Shown: positions 51,014-52,112 of the stretch, piece by piece
How positions within the stretch are numbered: position 1 is the first letter of the stretch
Layout: the number at the start of each line of letters is the position of its first letter
Source: SIG299 sp051880375
Lineage (GTDB): Bacteria > Bacillota > Clostridia > Lachnospirales > Lachnospiraceae
Assembly (NCBI GenBank): GCA_051880375.1
Contig: JBJENV010000063.1
Coordinates: 1 to 52,112, forward strand
Length of the DNA stretch: 52,112 nt
Direction: 5' to 3'
The notes under the pieces: generated by a model
Database searches by the model: none
The model's input: only the letters and a program-made list of their open reading frames with translations
What the model was told of the DNA's origin: nothing
Position numbers and translations under genes: made by a program

Positions 51014-51589
51014 TTACTGAGCATCCAGTGCCGTGGTAGCATATTCAATCGAAGTAATTTCATCGTCTGTTATTATAAACTTTAACTTCATACCATCCTT
51101 TTCATAGACAAGCATGCCAAATTCCTCGGTGTAATTTTCACCGTAAGCGTTTACCATGTCTGCCTTTTTCATGAACAGCGATACCCCCTCCGGTGTTGCA
51201 ATCATATCGTCTTTCAGTAATACGGCAGAGATATAATCCTTTCCGTCAAGTTCATATGTGTCAATTTCAAAACTTCCGTAGGTATACATTTTGTCCAGAC
51301 CTTCAAATGCACAGCTTGGCGCTTCAAAGTAACTGGCCGGTTCGCCAAGCGCTTCGATAATCGGAGCCGCTTCCATATCCATTCCTACGGTAACCCCATT
51401 GTATTCAAACAGATACCCCTTGGCTTCATGTTTTGATGCTTCCCCGTTGTTCTGTTCTACTGCTGTAGTCGGTGCTGCTGTCGGCTGAGTACCGTCATTA
51501 ATCGTCTCCTTCTCTCCGCCGCAGCCTGCAAATAATACAGCGGCAGTCACTGCCATTGTTCCTAATAAAACAGAATACTTTTTTCTCAT
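51014..51589 (-). CDS. Putative lipoprotein of unknown function
   Basis: A 191-residue protein with a lipoprotein signal peptide: basic MRKKYS, a hydrophobic core and the lipobox LFAGC with cysteine at residue ~23. A T/A/P-rich linker follows, then a domain (~60-191) with repeated short strands of the kind seen in gut Firmicute surface lipoproteins. The ATG at 51589 has GGGAGG at 7 bases. It overlaps the stop of the SGNH hydrolase gene by 4 bases (ATGA), so the two are coupled. Function unknown. Confidence 0.8.
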   Translation of the reverse strand: MRKKYSVLLGTMAVTAAVLFAGCGGEKETINDGTQPTAAPTTAVEQNNGEASKHEAKGYLFEYNGVTVGMDMEAAPIIEALGEPASYFEAPSCAFEGLDKMYTYGSFEIDTYELDGKDYISAVLLKDDMIATPEGVSLFMKKADMVNAYGENYTEEFGMLVYEKDGMKLKFIITDDEITSIEYATTALDAQ

Positions 51590-52112
51590 TTTTGTTCCTC
51601 CCATTCTTTTTTCTGTCTTTCCATTTCAGCGTAGTAAGCCGAAAGCTTTTCTTCCCACGCTTTTTCCAGCTTTTCTTCACCTCTGCGGCTGCTTATTCCG
51701 CACTCTTTTGTCAGATATTCGCCAAACCAGCGCGTAATTTTTTCAGCACCGGATAAGTTCAGATGAAGTCCTGCATCGTATGTGTCCGTCATAAAGTCAA
51801 GCTCACATTCCTCAATTAACTCAAGGAAATTGATATACCGAAGTCCGTGCGCAGCAGCATAGTCCTCCATCTGTGCTTCCCATTCGTCATACCAGTACGG
51901 GTACAGGCTCGGTGCCTTAATTAAAATCAGTTCGACTCCCTTTTCTTTGCAGAGTGCTGTTATCTTATCCAGATACTCATATGCCGTCTCACCGAAGCGG
52001 TAATCAGCCATCGGTCTGCCCTCGGGCACATTGACCGCAGGTTTGATATCCACACGCATATAATAACCGTTATACGACACCTTATCCCTGTGAAACAAAT
52101 ACTTGAAATCCT
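51586..52112 (-). CDS. SGNH/GDSL-type hydrolase, partial (5' end off window)
   Basis: The frame is open to the right edge of the window, so only the last ~175 residues are seen. They form the C-terminal part of an SGNH-fold esterase: the core strand VELILIKAPSLYP and the catalytic Asp-His block DAGLHLNLSGAEKITRWF (DxxH-like). The final ~35 residues are a charged helix. Such proteins next to lipoproteins often act on O-acetyl groups of surface polysaccharides (DltD/AlgX-like), but the N-terminal motif is outside the window. Confidence 0.75.
   Translation of the reverse strand, partial: DFKYLFHRDKVSYNGYYMRVDIKPAVNVPEGRPMADYRFGETAYEYLDKITALCKEKGVELILIKAPSLYPYWYDEWEAQMEDYAAAHGLRYINFLELIEECELDFMTDTYDAGLHLNLSGAEKITRWFGEYLTKECGISSRRGEEKLEKAWEEKLSAYYAEMERQKKEWEEQK

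Noticed and set aside
1..52112. CRISPR arrays, tRNA or rRNA genes, intact transposases
   Set aside because: No regularly spaced repeats, no cloverleaf with CCA-type ends in the intergenic stretches, and no transposase motif were seen.

Overview
The window looks like a chromosomal segment of a spore-forming, anaerobic, low-to-mid GC Firmicute, most likely Clostridia of the Lachnospiraceae type. The basis is the mix of sporulation genes (an alpha/beta SASP, a GerW/YtfJ protein, a YlbJ protein), the pta-ackA acetate pathway, a chemoreceptor, a domain-permuted GH3 glycosidase of the kind known from rumen and gut Clostridia, and strong AGGAGG-type ribosome binding sites. No rRNA, tRNA, CRISPR array or intact insertion sequence was found. 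Most genes lie on the minus strand.

Layout. 1-3.6 kb: ruvA, a small zinc-ribbon/HTH protein and a CmpB-family membrane protein (minus), facing a YprB-type exonuclease (plus) and a small unknown gene. 3.9-16.3 kb: an accessory, visibly AT-richer block. It holds a complete Wadjet plasmid-defence operon in the order jetD-jetA-jetB-jetC, a divergent phd-vapC toxin-antitoxin pair, a convergent relB-relE pair, the frameshifted stump of a serine recombinase, a ribbon-helix-helix (HicB-like) protein with a long unknown extension, an unknown polytopic membrane protein, and a probable BECR-fold (PBECR4-like) RNase. The RNase is preceded by a roughly 185-nt structured RNA with its own promoter and terminator. 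16.5-24.3 kb: core genes rpmF, yceD, ackA, pta, tmcAL, ylbJ, a coiled-coil protein, coaD, rsmD and a SASP gene.

24.5-35.2 kb: a chemoreceptor and a cell-surface glycan cluster (two family-2 glycosyltransferases, UDP-galactopyranose mutase, two giant GT-C-like membrane proteins), headed by a CbbX-like AAA+ ATPase. 35.2-40.5 kb: recG, yloV, an asp23 family gene, a 45-residue membrane protein with its own promoter, rpmB and gerW. 40.5-46.5 kb: a DUF2953 gene, two unknown genes, a pair of ABC-2 permeases without an ATPase, and a rhomboid-like protein that lacks the protease motif and carries a zinc-binding tail. 46.5-52.1 kb: corA (true start GTG), a CPBP protease, a permuted GH3 beta-glycosidase, a lipoprotein and the end of an SGNH hydrolase cut by the window edge.

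How the parts work together. The accessory block between rpmF and the yprB/ruvA region has the make-up of a defence island: a known anti-plasmid machine, two toxin-antitoxin pairs, a dead recombinase and three orphan genes. The most promising undescribed unit is the promoter / structured RNA / terminator / nuclease arrangement at 14.7-16.26 kb, which is laid out like an RNA-controlled toxin module. Many start codons were re-called from ribosome binding sites and promoters (jetD, jetA, jetC, corA, recG, yprB, phd, relB and others); the reasons are in each entry.
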